NCBI GenBank assembly: GCA_002299425.1
Contig: DBNW01000001.1
Span: 1 to 34,522, forward strand
DNA length: 34,522 nt
Direction: 5' to 3'
Origin: Methylococcaceae bacterium UBA662
GTDB taxonomy: Bacteria; Pseudomonadota; Gammaproteobacteria; Methylococcales; Methylomonadaceae
Numbering within the stretch: position 1 is the stretch's first letter; every line of letters begins with the position of its first letter. Below the pieces are notes generated by a model that was not told the origin of the DNA, did no database searches, and saw only the letters and a list, made by a program, of their open reading frames with translations. This document shows, piece by piece, positions 15,087 through 23,656 of this stretch. The position numbers were made by a program, and so were the translations under genes.

Positions 15087-16100
15087 ATGCCCATTAAAAT
15101 TGCTATCAATGGTTATGGCCGTATCGGCCGCAATATCGTTCGCGCCCTGTACGAGACCGGTCGGACTGAAGAATTCCAAGTGGTCGCGATCAATGATCTA
15201 GGGGACACCGACACGAACGCGCATTTGACCCAATACGATTCCGTCCATGGTAAATTCCCTTATGAAGTCAGCGTTGACGGTGATTGCCTGGTAATCAATG
15301 GCGATAGAATCAAGGTGTTTGCTGAGCGTGATCCGGCTAAATTGCCGTGGGGCGATTTAGGCGTTGACGTTGTCCACGAGTGTACCGGTATTTTTACTAG
15401 CAAAGATAAAGCCTCCGCGCATTTGGCGGCAGGGGCCAAAAAAGTCATTATTTCCGCTCCGGGCGGTGACGATGTCGATGCCACCGTCGTTTATGGCGTT
15501 AACCATACCATTTTAAAAGCCTCCGACACCGTCATATCCAACGCTTCGTGCACCACCAATTGCTTGGCACCGTTGATCAAGCCGTTGAATGACACTATTG
15601 GCGTGGTACATGGCCTGATGACCACCATCCACTCCTACACCAACGACCAAGTCTTGATTGACGTTTTCCATAAAGACCTGCGCCGTGCCCGTTCCGCCAC
15701 GCAATCGATGATCCCGACCAAAACCGGTGCGGCCGCCGCAGTCGGCTTGGTAATGCCTGAACTGGCGGGTAAATTGGACGGCTTCGCTATTCGTGTTCCC
15801 ACTGTCAACGTGTCCCTGGTGGACTTAAGCTTTACTGCCGCTAGAAGCACCTCAAAAGCAGAAATTGACGACATTTTAAAAGCGGCTGCAGCCGGTCCGT
15901 TAAAAGGCATTTTGGCGGTCAACACCAAGCCTCTGGTTTCAGTGGACTTCAACCACAACCCGCATTCATCCATTTACGAAGCCACCCTGACCAAAGTAAT
16001 TGATGGCACGTTTGTTAAAGTGCTGTCTTGGTACGACAACGAATGGGGTTTCTCCAACCGCATGTTGGATACCTCCCTTGCCTTAATGAACGCAGGATAA
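15087..16100 (+). CDS. gap: Type I glyceraldehyde-3-phosphate dehydrogenase
   Basis: GAPDH oxidises glyceraldehyde-3-phosphate to 1,3-bisphosphoglycerate with NAD and phosphate. The Rossmann motif INGYGRIGRNIVRA is at 7-20, the catalytic Cys155 in SNASCTTNCLAPL, and the general-base histidine in MTTIHSYTNDQ. The C-terminal SWYDNEWGFSNRM is classic. Length 337 is full. A strong AGGAGA ribosome binding site lies just before the ATG. It ends two bases before pyk, so the pair is an operon for lower glycolysis, which in a methanotroph handles carbon leaving the RuMP cycle (the host assignment is inference). Confidence 0.97.
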   Translation: MPIKIAINGYGRIGRNIVRALYETGRTEEFQVVAINDLGDTDTNAHLTQYDSVHGKFPYEVSVDGDCLVINGDRIKVFAERDPAKLPWGDLGVDVVHECTGIFTSKDKASAHLAAGAKKVIISAPGGDDVDATVVYGVNHTILKASDTVISNASCTTNCLAPLIKPLNDTIGVVHGLMTTIHSYTNDQVLIDVFHKDLRRARSATQSMIPTKTGAAAAVGLVMPELAGKLDGFAIRVPTVNVSLVDLSFTAARSTSKAEIDDILKAAAAGPLKGILAVNTKPLVSVDFNHNPHSSIYEATLTKVIDGTFVKVLSWYDNEWGFSNRMLDTSLALMNAG

Positions 16101-16102
16101 TC

Positions 16103-17554
16103 ATGTTAAGAAGAACCAAAATTTTGGTCACCCTAGGCCCTGCCACCGACAAGCCAGAGGTTTTAGCCGGGTTGTTTAAAGCGGGTATCGATGTGGTACG
16201 TTTGAACTTCTCGCACGGCTCGGCCCAAGATCACATTGACCGCGCCCATGCCGTTCGTGCGATGAGCAAAAAAACGGGGCGGCGAGTTGGTATTTTGGCC
16301 GATTTACAAGGCCCTAAAATTCGCATCGCCCGTTTTAAAGACAAAAAAGTGTCCCTCATCGAGGGTCAAGCTTTTGCGCTGGACATTAACCTAGCCGAAG
16401 ATGAGGGCGACCACAGCCAGGTGGGCATCACCTACGAACCCTTAGCCTTGGAAGTCAAGCCAGACAGTCGCTTGTTGCTGGACGATGGCCGGGTGGTGTT
16501 AGACGTGGTCAATGTGGTTAACGGACGGGTTAATTGCACCGTGGTGGTGGGCGGTAACTTGTCCAACAACAAAGGCATCAATCTGTTAGGCGGCGGTTTG
16601 TCGGCTCCGGCTTTGACTGAAAAAGACAAGGAAGACATCGCCACAGTCGCCATGATTAACGCCGATTTCGTCGCTGTGTCGTTTCCGCGCTGCGCTGAAG
16701 ACATCCATGAAGCGCGGCGTTTGTTGCAAGCTGCCGGTTGTGCGGCGGGCATTGTTGCCAAAATTGAACGGGCGGAGGCTATTGTTGCACCGGTGATGGA
16801 TGAAATCATTCGGGCTTCCGATGCCGTTATGGTGGCGCGTGGCGATTTAGGGGTTGAAATTGGCGATGCCAATTTGCCGGCCATACAAAAAAAGCTGATT
16901 CAGCGCGCCCGGCAATTGAACCGCATTGCCATCACCGCCACGCAGATGATGGAGTCGATGATTGAAAACCCCATTCCCACCCGGGCCGAAGTATTCGATG
17001 TCGCCAACGCTGTTTATGACGGCACCGATGTCATCATGCTGTCGGCTGAAACGGCCACAGGACAACACCCCATTAAAGCCGTTGAGGCCATGCACCGCGT
17101 TTGTGTTGAAGCGGAAAAACAATCGGTGGTGCGCGAGTCTGACCACCGCATCCACGATCAGTTTGAGCGTGACGACGAGGCCATTGCCATGTCCGCCATG
17201 TACATGGCTAACCACACCAAAATCAAAGGCATTGTGGCGTTGACCGAGTCCGGCTCGACACCGCTGTGGATGTCTCGGATCAGTTCTGGCATACCCATTT
17301 TTGCTTTCAGTAGCCAAGAAAAAACCTTAGGCAAAGTGACGCTGTACCGTGGCGTGTTTCCCATTTATTTTAAAACGGAAGCCAGCCAAGACCATGTCGA
17401 AGTGAACCGGAATGTTGTCAAGGAACTTAGGCGTTGGAACATTGCTAAAAAAGACGGCGACAAATTCATTATTACCAAAGGTGATTTGAACGGTGTTGAA
17501 GGTGGCACTAACGCCCTTAAGGTTATTGTGGTAGGCCAAGGGCTGACACCCTAG
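16103..17554 (+). CDS. pyk: Pyruvate kinase
   Basis: Pyruvate kinase transfers phosphate from PEP to ADP. I start at the ATG at 16103 (MLRRTKILVTLGPATDKPEV), 483 residues. The frame is open to 16028, but that only reads the gap 3' end. Visible motifs are VRLNFSHGS, ILADLQGPKIRI, VAKIERAEAI (active-site lysine), VARGDLGVEIG, ATQMMESMIENPIPTRAE and VIMLSAETATGQHP. The C-terminal allosteric-type domain is present. A run GGATAATC before the ATG includes a weak ribosome binding site; coupling to gap is likely. Confidence 0.96.
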   Translation: MLRRTKILVTLGPATDKPEVLAGLFKAGIDVVRLNFSHGSAQDHIDRAHAVRAMSKKTGRRVGILADLQGPKIRIARFKDKKVSLIEGQAFALDINLAEDEGDHSQVGITYEPLALEVKPDSRLLLDDGRVVLDVVNVVNGRVNCTVVVGGNLSNNKGINLLGGGLSAPALTEKDKEDIATVAMINADFVAVSFPRCAEDIHEARRLLQAAGCAAGIVAKIERAEAIVAPVMDEIIRASDAVMVARGDLGVEIGDANLPAIQKKLIQRARQLNRIAITATQMMESMIENPIPTRAEVFDVANAVYDGTDVIMLSAETATGQHPIKAVEAMHRVCVEAEKQSVVRESDHRIHDQFERDDEAIAMSAMYMANHTKIKGIVALTESGSTPLWMSRISSGIPIFAFSSQEKTLGKVTLYRGVFPIYFKTEASQDHVEVNRNVVKELRRWNIAKKDGDKFIITKGDLNGVEGGTNALKVIVVGQGLTP

Positions 17555-17854
17555 GTCACTGTAGGGGCGGCTCGGCAACGTCGCTTTAGTCTGTACCCTG
17601 GGGCATAGGGCCAGACACAGCAACCCAAATCGGTGCGCCTGCGTGCAAAATCTACCAAGGTTTATGTTTTTGCCCTGATTTTGAGTTAAAATGCCGGGAT
17701 TTTTATGTGGCGTCGGTATTTTCGGGAAGCACCCAAAATTAGCTGACCGATCACGAACCGCCCGGTACATCAGACCAAAATTCCAGTTTTGCACCAGCGC
17801 AATTTTATGCGAGCCGCCTTTACGCTTTATCACAACTTTACAGAGTAACAAAAC
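17555..17854. other. Spacer between pyk and fusA2
   Basis: These 300 bases carry no credible gene; a long minus-strand frame through here is an antisense shadow of pyk running out. A -10-like TAAAAT (17687-17692) without a good -35 may belong to the EF-G gene. No terminator with a T-run follows pyk, so some read-through into fusA2 is possible. Confidence 0.4.
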
Positions 17855-19939
17855 ATGACAGACCTATCGCTTTACAGAAATATCGGCATTTTCGCGCACG
17901 TCGATGCCGGCAAAACCACCACCACTGAACGGATTTTGAAGCTGACGGGTAAAATCCATAAAATTGGTGAAGTGCATGACGGCGCGGCCACCACCGACTT
18001 CATGGTGCAAGAGCAAGAACGCGGTATCACTATCCAATCCGCAGCCACCACCTGTTTCTGGAAAGACCACCGCTTCAATATCATCGACACCCCCGGCCAC
18101 GTTGATTTTACCATCGAGGTTTACCGTTCCTTGAAAGTGTTAGACGGTGGCATTGGCGTATTTTGCGGTTCCGGCGGCGTGGAGCCGCAATCCGAGACCA
18201 ACTGGCGGTATGCTAACGACTCTAAAGTTTCCCGGGTTATTTACATTAACAAGCTGGATAGGTTAGGGGCCGACTTTTACCGCGTGGTCAAACAAATTGA
18301 AGAGGTGCTAGCAGCCGTGCCGGTAGTGATGGTGCTGCCCATCGGGCGCGAAGACCAATTTGTCGGTGTGGTTGATTTGTTAACCCGTAAAGCGTGGGTT
18401 TGGGACGACTCCGGCGACCCGCTAAAATACGAACTCAAAGACGTACCCGCCGACATGGTGGCCGATGTGGAAGAATGGCGGTCGAGATTAATCGACCAAG
18501 TCGCCGACCAAGATGACGAAGTCATGGAAAAATACTTGGAAGGCGAAGAGCCAACCTTGGAAGAAATCAAGCGGTGCTTGCGTAAAGGTGCCATTAACAT
18601 GGATTTCTTCCCGACTTTTTGCGGCTCTTCTTTCAAAAATAAAGGGGTGCAATTGGTTTTGGACGGCGTGATCGATTACTTGCCCAACCCAACAGAAGTC
18701 AGCCCGCAACCAGAAACGGATTTAGAAGGCAACCCGACCGGCGAACACGCTATCGTTGACCCAAGCCGCCCGTTGCGCGCCTTGGTGTTCAAGATTATGG
18801 ACGACCGTTTTGGTGCGTTAAACTTTGTCCGCATTTACTCAGGCCGTCTGAAAAAAGGCGACACGTTGCTGAACACCTTTACCGGCAAAAGCGAGCGGGT
18901 CGGGCGCATGGTGGAGATGCACGCCGATGACCGTTCTGAAATCGAATCGGCGCAAGCGGGCGACATCATTGCCCTAATCGGTTTGAAAAACGTCCAGACA
19001 GGACACACCTTGTGCGACCCTGACAAGCCGGCCACCTTGGAACCGATGGTGTTCCCGGATCCGGTTATCTCGATTGCGATTGCGCCAAAAGACAAGGCCA
19101 GCAACGAAAAAATGGGCGTGGCCTTGGGTAAAATGATCCAAGAAGACCCGTCTTTCCGGGTTGAGACCGATGAAGAATCCGGTGAGACCATCATCAAAGG
19201 TATGGGCGAGCTGCACCTTGACATCAAGGTAGACATCCTCAAGCGCACTCACGGTGTTGAAGTTAACGTCGGCAAGCCGCAAGTGGCTTACCGCGAGACT
19301 ATTACCAAACGGGTCGAAGACGAATACATCCACAAAAAACAATCTGGCGGTTCCGGCCAGTACGCGAAAATCAACTACATTATCGAACCGGGTGAGCCGG
19401 GTTCGGGCTTCATTTTTGTATCGACGGTCACTGGCGGCAACGTCCCGCGCGAATTCTGGCCTGCCGTAGAAAAAGGCTTCAAAGCCAGCATCGGCAAAGG
19501 CGTGCTGGCAGGCTTTCCGTGTTTAGACTTTAAAGTCAACCTGACCGACGGTGCTTTCCATGCGGTGGATTCCTCATCCATCGCCTTTGAAATTGCCGCC
19601 CGCGCCGCCTACCGTCAAACTATCCCGAAAGCGGCACCGCAATTGTTGGAGCCGATCATGAAGGTGGACGTGTTTACGCCGGATGCCCATGTCGGTGATG
19701 TAATCGGCGACTTGAACCGCCGCCGTGGCATGATCAAATCGCAAGACCCAGGCGCGACCGGCGTTCGCATCAAGGCCGACGTGCCTTTAAGCGACATGTT
19801 CGGTTACATTGGCGATTTGCGCACCATGACTTCCGGTCGCGGTCAATTTTCGATGGAATTTTCTCATTACTTACCGTGCCCGAAAAACGTGGCAGAAGAA
19901 GTGATCAAAGAAGTCAACGAGCGCAACAAAAACAAATAA
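17855..19939 (+). CDS. Elongation factor G, FusA2-type paralogue
   Basis: A 694-residue translational GTPase with all five EF-G domains. It has the P-loop AHVDAGKTTTTER, switch II DTPGHVDFT, and INKLDRLGADF where the main EF-G has the NKMDRxGANF motif. Switch I reads ATTDFMVQEQERGITIQSAA. The stretches VMVLPIGREDQFVGVVDLLTRKAWVWDD and HTLCDPDKPATLEPMVFPDPV are those I recall for the second, stand-alone EF-G of Pseudomonas and other gammaproteobacteria. No rpsL, rpsG or tuf genes are adjacent, which also argues against the str-operon copy. It may specialise in translocation or recycling, or act under slow growth. A strong terminator follows. Confidence 0.88.
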   Translation: MTDLSLYRNIGIFAHVDAGKTTTTERILKLTGKIHKIGEVHDGAATTDFMVQEQERGITIQSAATTCFWKDHRFNIIDTPGHVDFTIEVYRSLKVLDGGIGVFCGSGGVEPQSETNWRYANDSKVSRVIYINKLDRLGADFYRVVKQIEEVLAAVPVVMVLPIGREDQFVGVVDLLTRKAWVWDDSGDPLKYELKDVPADMVADVEEWRSRLIDQVADQDDEVMEKYLEGEEPTLEEIKRCLRKGAINMDFFPTFCGSSFKNKGVQLVLDGVIDYLPNPTEVSPQPETDLEGNPTGEHAIVDPSRPLRALVFKIMDDRFGALNFVRIYSGRLKKGDTLLNTFTGKSERVGRMVEMHADDRSEIESAQAGDIIALIGLKNVQTGHTLCDPDKPATLEPMVFPDPVISIAIAPKDKASNEKMGVALGKMIQEDPSFRVETDEESGETIIKGMGELHLDIKVDILKRTHGVEVNVGKPQVAYRETITKRVEDEYIHKKQSGGSGQYAKINYIIEPGEPGSGFIFVSTVTGGNVPREFWPAVEKGFKASIGKGVLAGFPCLDFKVNLTDGAFHAVDSSSIAFEIAARAAYRQTIPKAAPQLLEPIMKVDVFTPDAHVGDVIGDLNRRRGMIKSQDPGATGVRIKADVPLSDMFGYIGDLRTMTSGRGQFSMEFSHYLPCPKNVAEEVIKEVNERNKNK

Positions 19940-19955
19940 AAAGCTGGCAAACTCC

Positions 19956-19995
19956 AAAAGCCGGGCAGTGTTAACAACCTGCCCGGCTTTTTTTA
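19956..19995 (+). terminator. Rho-independent terminator after the EF-G gene
   Basis: GCCGGGCAG (19960-19968) pairs perfectly with CTGCCCGGC (19979-19987), extended by AAAA/TTTT, and is followed by a run of seven T. The A-run on the other side could also let it act for acyP on the minus strand. Confidence 0.92.
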
Positions 19996-20065
19996 TGGGT
20001 TTGGCAGGCACCAAAAACGTAACGTTTAAACGGCGAATACCGTGCATCGCAAAAAACAGCGGTAC

Positions 20066-20096
20066 GGCGTGCATACCGGCGGGGGGGGGTGTATGC
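20066..20096. repeat. Hairpin with a nine-G run
   Basis: GCATAC and GTATGC arms flank a G-rich centre that includes nine consecutive G (20081-20089). It lies between the EF-G terminator and the acyP stop codon. The homopolymer could vary in length. No gene depends on it in frame. Confidence 0.45.
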
Positions 20097-20113
20097 CCCT
20101 GTTACCTTGGGTT

Positions 20114-20389
20114 TCACCGCAACACCGTAAAACGTGAGAATGCCGCCTCCGCCTCCGGCAAGGCGACGCTTGTCACCTTTGCCACCCGCGCCGCTGGCGG
20201 CCCTTGGCGGCAACTTTCAAGCAGCCGGTCTAAAGCCGCCTGCGTCGCCTCGGCGATGATTTCAACCGTACCGTCAGGCAAGTTCCTGACCGTGCCGTTG
20301 ACACCCAGGCTTTCGGCTTGCGCGGCGGTGAAGGCGCGGTAAAAAACCCCTTGCACCCGGCCTGAAACGGTAATTTTTAGCCTAGGCAT
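20114..20389 (-). CDS. acyP: Acylphosphatase
   Basis: A 91-residue cytoplasmic enzyme that hydrolyses acyl phosphates such as 1,3-bisphosphoglycerate. The catalytic Arg18 (GRVQGVFYRAF) and Asn36 (GTVRNLPDGTVEI) are both present, and length is typical. The start overlaps the rlmKL stop by 8 bases, so the two are co-transcribed. Confidence 0.95.
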   Translation of the reverse strand: MPRLKITVSGRVQGVFYRAFTAAQAESLGVNGTVRNLPDGTVEIIAEATQAALDRLLESCRQGPPAARVAKVTSVALPEAEAAFSRFTVLR

Positions 20390-22580
20390 GGCGAATCTTC
20401 CAGCAATAATGGATTTTTGGGTCGCGGGCGAAATCTTCCGGGATGGTTAGTGCCGTGATGTCTTCAGCAACCAATCCCGGCAATGCGGCGGCCTCAAACT
20501 TAAAACGCCGAAAATTGCTGGAAAAATACAACACGCCGTCTTGCGCCAATAACTGGGCAGCGTTTGCAATCAGCCGGGCATGGTCGGCTTGGATGTCGAA
20601 CACGCCGTCCATGCGCTTGGAATTGGAGAAGGTCGGCGGGTCGAGAAAAATCAAATCGTACTCCCTAGGGACTGGCTGGCCGGCTTCGGTCTCCAGCCAG
20701 TCCAAGCAATCGGCCTGGATGAATTCGTGTTCGCCCAAGACCGTGTTCAACGCCAAGTTTTGTTTCGCCCAGTTGATGTAGGTGTGGGACATATCGACCG
20801 TGGTGCTGGACTTGGCGCCGCCGACGGCGGCATGGACGGTGGCACTGCCGGTGTAGGCGAACAGGTTCAAAAAGCGTTTGCCTTGGGCTTGGCGTTGGAT
20901 TTGCAAGCGCAGGGGCCTGTGGTCGAGGAACAAGCCGGTATCTAAGTAATCCTCGAAATTGACCAGCAGCCGGCAGCCGCCTTCTTCAACCGCATGGAAA
21001 TGGCCGCTGTCGCCTTGTTTTTCGTATTGGTCGCTGTGGCGTTGGCGTTTGCGGATTTTCAAAAAAATCTGTTCCCGCGCCACGCCTAAGACCTGCGGCA
21101 ATTCCGCCAACAGCGCGGCTAAACGTTGGTCGGCCTGGTGCGGGCTGATGGTTTTCGGCGGTTGGTATTCTTGCACGTTAAGCCACGTTTGACCGCCTTG
21201 GTAAAGGTCTACGGCCACGTTGTATTCCGGCAAGTCGGCATCGTAAATGCGGTAGCAGGTGATGCGGTTTTGCTGGGCCCATTTTTCCAGTTTTTTCAGG
21301 TTCTTTCTGATCCGGTTGGCGAACATCGGCGCGGACTCGGTGGCTTGACCAGCGTCTGTGTGGGGCTCTGTCAGTTTGGCCATGCGCTCGCCTGGAGTTT
21401 TGGCGTTCGGCACGAAAAAAGCGGCTTCGTTGATGTCCATGCGTAACAGTTTGCATGCCATCGCGCCGTTGAAAAACGTCACCGGCTTGTGTGAGCGGAT
21501 ACCCAAGCGGAAACCCAGTTCGGGGTTACTGATGATCATCGCCGCTTGCCAGCCTTGGAAACGCGCCTTAAGGATGTCGCCGAAGCGTTGGTACAGCGCG
21601 GCGGCTTCTGTCTCATCGCCTAAGCGTTCGCCATAAGGCGGATTGCAGATCAAAAGGCCAGGCCGCCCGCTTTCGGCGGGGGCGGCGTCGTTGATGTCGC
21701 GGCGTTCGACAGGAATGTGCCAGGCCAAACCGGCACGGGCGATAGAGTGCCGGGCGGTCTGGATGGCGCTTAAGCTTTGGTCAAAGCCAATGATTTTCGG
21801 CAGTTTTTTAAGGCCAATTTGTTTGCGGGCATGGGCTTCTTCTAGGAGGGCTTGCCAAACGGCGGCGTCATGTTGCCGCCAACCCAAAAAACCGTAATAG
21901 TCACGCAATAGACCGGGGGCGTAGTCCGCCGCCAGCATCGCGCCTTCCACCAGCAACGTGCCGGAGCCGCACATCGGGTCGATCAGGCTGCCGCCGCCTT
22001 CGGCAATTTTTAGCCAGCCGCACCGCACCAACAAGGCCGCCGCCAGGTTTTCTTTAATCGGCGCCGGCACCGCCACATCCCGATAACCGCGCCGGTGCAA
22101 GCTTTCTCCAGACAAATCCAATGCCAACTGGGCATTTTCCCCGTGCACATGGACGTTGATGCGGATGTCGGGGCGTTCGGTGTCGATGTTCGGGCGCACG
22201 CCAAACCTTGCCCGCATTTGATCGACCACGGCATCCTTGACCTTTAGCGCGCCGAAATGGGTGTTATTGAAAACCTCGGAGTTTTTCGAGCTAAAGGTGA
22301 CGGCAAAGCTGCCGTCCACGGCAAAATGCTCGGACCAGTCGATTTTTTGCACACCGTGATAGAGGTCGTCTTGGCTTTTTATCGGAAAACGGGCCAGCAC
22401 CCACAACACCCGGCTGGCAATGCGCGACCACAAGCAGACCCGGTATGCGGTCGCTAAATCGCCCTGGAAAGACACCCCGGCAACCGTGGCCTTGATAGTT
22501 TCGGCCCCTAAGGTTTTTAGCTCGCTGACCAGCAAGTCTTCCGTGGCTTTGGTGGTGCTGGCGAAAAGGGAGTAAGACAT
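20382..22580 (-). CDS. rlmL: Bifunctional 23S rRNA guanine methyltransferase RlmKL
   Basis: A fused enzyme that methylates G2445 (N2, RlmL half) and G2069 (N7, RlmK half) of 23S rRNA. A THUMP domain spans about 45-155. The RlmL half has DPMCGSGTLLVEGA (201-214) and the catalytic NPPYGERLG (313-321). The RlmK half, from about 460, has the SAM site LNLFAYTGSATVHAA and the catalytic DPPTFSNSKRM (647-657). At 732 residues it is a full-length gammaproteobacterial fusion. Its 3' end overlaps acyP. Confidence 0.96.
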   Translation of the reverse strand: MSYSLFASTTKATEDLLVSELKTLGAETIKATVAGVSFQGDLATAYRVCLWSRIASRVLWVLARFPIKSQDDLYHGVQKIDWSEHFAVDGSFAVTFSSKNSEVFNNTHFGALKVKDAVVDQMRARFGVRPNIDTERPDIRINVHVHGENAQLALDLSGESLHRRGYRDVAVPAPIKENLAAALLVRCGWLKIAEGGGSLIDPMCGSGTLLVEGAMLAADYAPGLLRDYYGFLGWRQHDAAVWQALLEEAHARKQIGLKKLPKIIGFDQSLSAIQTARHSIARAGLAWHIPVERRDINDAAPAESGRPGLLICNPPYGERLGDETEAAALYQRFGDILKARFQGWQAAMIISNPELGFRLGIRSHKPVTFFNGAMACKLLRMDINEAAFFVPNAKTPGERMAKLTEPHTDAGQATESAPMFANRIRKNLKKLEKWAQQNRITCYRIYDADLPEYNVAVDLYQGGQTWLNVQEYQPPKTISPHQADQRLAALLAELPQVLGVAREQIFLKIRKRQRHSDQYEKQGDSGHFHAVEEGGCRLLVNFEDYLDTGLFLDHRPLRLQIQRQAQGKRFLNLFAYTGSATVHAAVGGAKSSTTVDMSHTYINWAKQNLALNTVLGEHEFIQADCLDWLETEAGQPVPREYDLIFLDPPTFSNSKRMDGVFDIQADHARLIANAAQLLAQDGVLYFSSNFRRFKFEAAALPGLVAEDITALTIPEDFARDPKIHYCWKIRHA

Positions 22581-22684
22581 TGGCAGAGAAAGACCTGTAT
22601 TTTGGCCTCGCAGCGTATTTTTTTCCGAGCTGTTCAGCGTGGGGAAACAAAAAAGATGCGCCGTGTACGCCTGCGGTTTTGGAA

Positions 22685-23167
22685 TTATTGAATTTTTATT
22701 AACTCGACGTCAAAAATTAACGCTTCATTCGGACCGATGTCAGCACCCGCACCGCGCTCGCCGTAGGCCAGTTCGGAAGGGATGTAAAAACGGAATTTGT
22801 CGCCTTCCTGCATCAGTTGCACGCCCTCCGTCCAGCCGGCAATCACGCGGTTTAATGGGAAGGTAGCGGGTTCGCCACGGCTGTAGGAGCTGTCAAATTC
22901 ACTGCCATCCAAAGTGCTGCCTTTGTAGTGGACGGTCACAAGATCTGTGGCGCTTGGCGAATTACCGCCCTTGCCTTTGACCAACACCTCATATTGCAAA
23001 CCACTCGCCGTGGTGACAATGTGAGCTTTCTGCGAGTTTGCTTGTAAAAACGCCACACCTTTTGCTTTGTTTTCCTCAGGAGAGGCCGCGTTAGCCAGCG
23101 GCAAGGCAAGCATTGCAATGAACGTAGCCGTCGTAAGGGAGAAAAATTTTGAAAAATTTTTACGCAT
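22685..23167 (-). CDS. Periplasmic FKBP-type peptidyl-prolyl isomerase
   Basis: A 160-residue secreted prolyl isomerase that helps fold exported proteins. Signal peptide about 1-27 (MLALPLANA), a short helix with ENKAKGVAFLQAN, then one FKBP domain from about 48 to 158: VTVHYKGSTLDGSEFDSSYSR, VIAGWTEGVQLMQEGDKFRFYIP and LAYGERGAGADIGPNEALIFDVELI, which hold the usual active-site aromatics. It resembles the short Mip/FkpA/FklB-like proteins but lacks the long dimerisation domain. It is monocistronic, with convergent or unrelated neighbours. Confidence 0.92.
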   Translation of the reverse strand: MRKNFSKFFSLTTATFIAMLALPLANAASPEENKAKGVAFLQANSQKAHIVTTASGLQYEVLVKGKGGNSPSATDLVTVHYKGSTLDGSEFDSSYSRGEPATFPLNRVIAGWTEGVQLMQEGDKFRFYIPSELAYGERGAGADIGPNEALIFDVELIKIQ

Positions 23168-23374
23168 AGTTTTTTTCCGTGAAATTAAAAGTTAGTTAAT
23201 GCCAGGTTGTTAGGGAAGTCTGCCGACAACCAGACACACAGGGGGTAGATAAATTAGCCCTTTTGCCGTTTTTAGTCACCCGGTTAAACTCGGGTTTATG
23301 GCTATAGAGCGTATGCCGGGAGCACTCGCTTTCAGGACAGCAAGCATACAGGTTTTTTGTCAACTGCTGCAAAA

Positions 23375-23438
23375 TGCCCAGGCGATTGTAGCGTACATCG
23401 CCGTGCCAGCCGATAAAATCGGCAGTGCTAAATGGGCA
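23375..23438 (+). ncRNA. Possible three-way-junction RNA element
   Basis: TGCCCA (23375-23380) pairs with TGGGCA (23433-23438). Inside it are two perfect hairpins: GGCGAT (23381-23386) with ATCGCC (23397-23402), and GCCGAT (23409-23414) with ATCGGC (23418-23423). All three 6-bp stems are exact. I match it to no known RNA family, and the strand is a guess because such stems fold on both strands. Confidence 0.35.
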
Positions 23439-23585
23439 CTCATCCTAAGGTTGCGTTCCAGCGTTTAGGCGGCACCCTAAGCCGAAGCCGGCTAAAGCCA
23501 CGGTCTAAAGGCCGCGTAGTGCCCGTACCCTAAAGACCCTAGTCGGTACAACCCACGGCAATCAAACACGCGCAATGTTTAAAAT

Positions 23586-23614
23586 TTGTTTATTTGTTTA
23601 ACAGGTGCTAAATT
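23586..23614 (+). promoter_or_regulatory. Candidate promoter of the PilZ-like gene
   Basis: TTGTTT (23586-23591) is followed after 17 bases by TAAATT (23609-23614), the latter preceded by TG one base away (extended -10). It ends about 42 bases before the ATG. Confidence 0.4.
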
Positions 23615-23656
23615 CCGAGCACGTCGGCCAGTCCCTAGGCGATGAAATGAGAAGCC

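Larger units (their letters stand above)
23168..23656. other. 489-bp non-coding region with RNA-like folds
   Basis: This is the longest gene-free stretch of the window. No open frame with family-like content is seen. It contains many short complementary pairs: ACCCG/CGGGT near 23278-23300, GTATGC/GCATAC around 23312-23348, the branched element at 23375-23438, a GGC-TAAA-GCC hairpin near 23484, and GTACC/GGTAC around 23526-23550. A promoter for the PilZ-like gene lies at its right end and the FKBP promoter at its left end. A small RNA gene or a long structured leader is possible. Confidence 0.45.

Noticed and set aside
17327..17851. A 174-residue minus-strand open frame over the pyk end and the following spacer
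   Set aside because: It is antisense to pyk over about 230 bases, has no family-like motifs and lacks a ribosome binding site.
20382..22580. Possible frameshift or fusion artefact in a very long methyltransferase gene
   Set aside because: The RlmL-RlmK fusion is the normal gammaproteobacterial state, and both catalytic motifs are intact.
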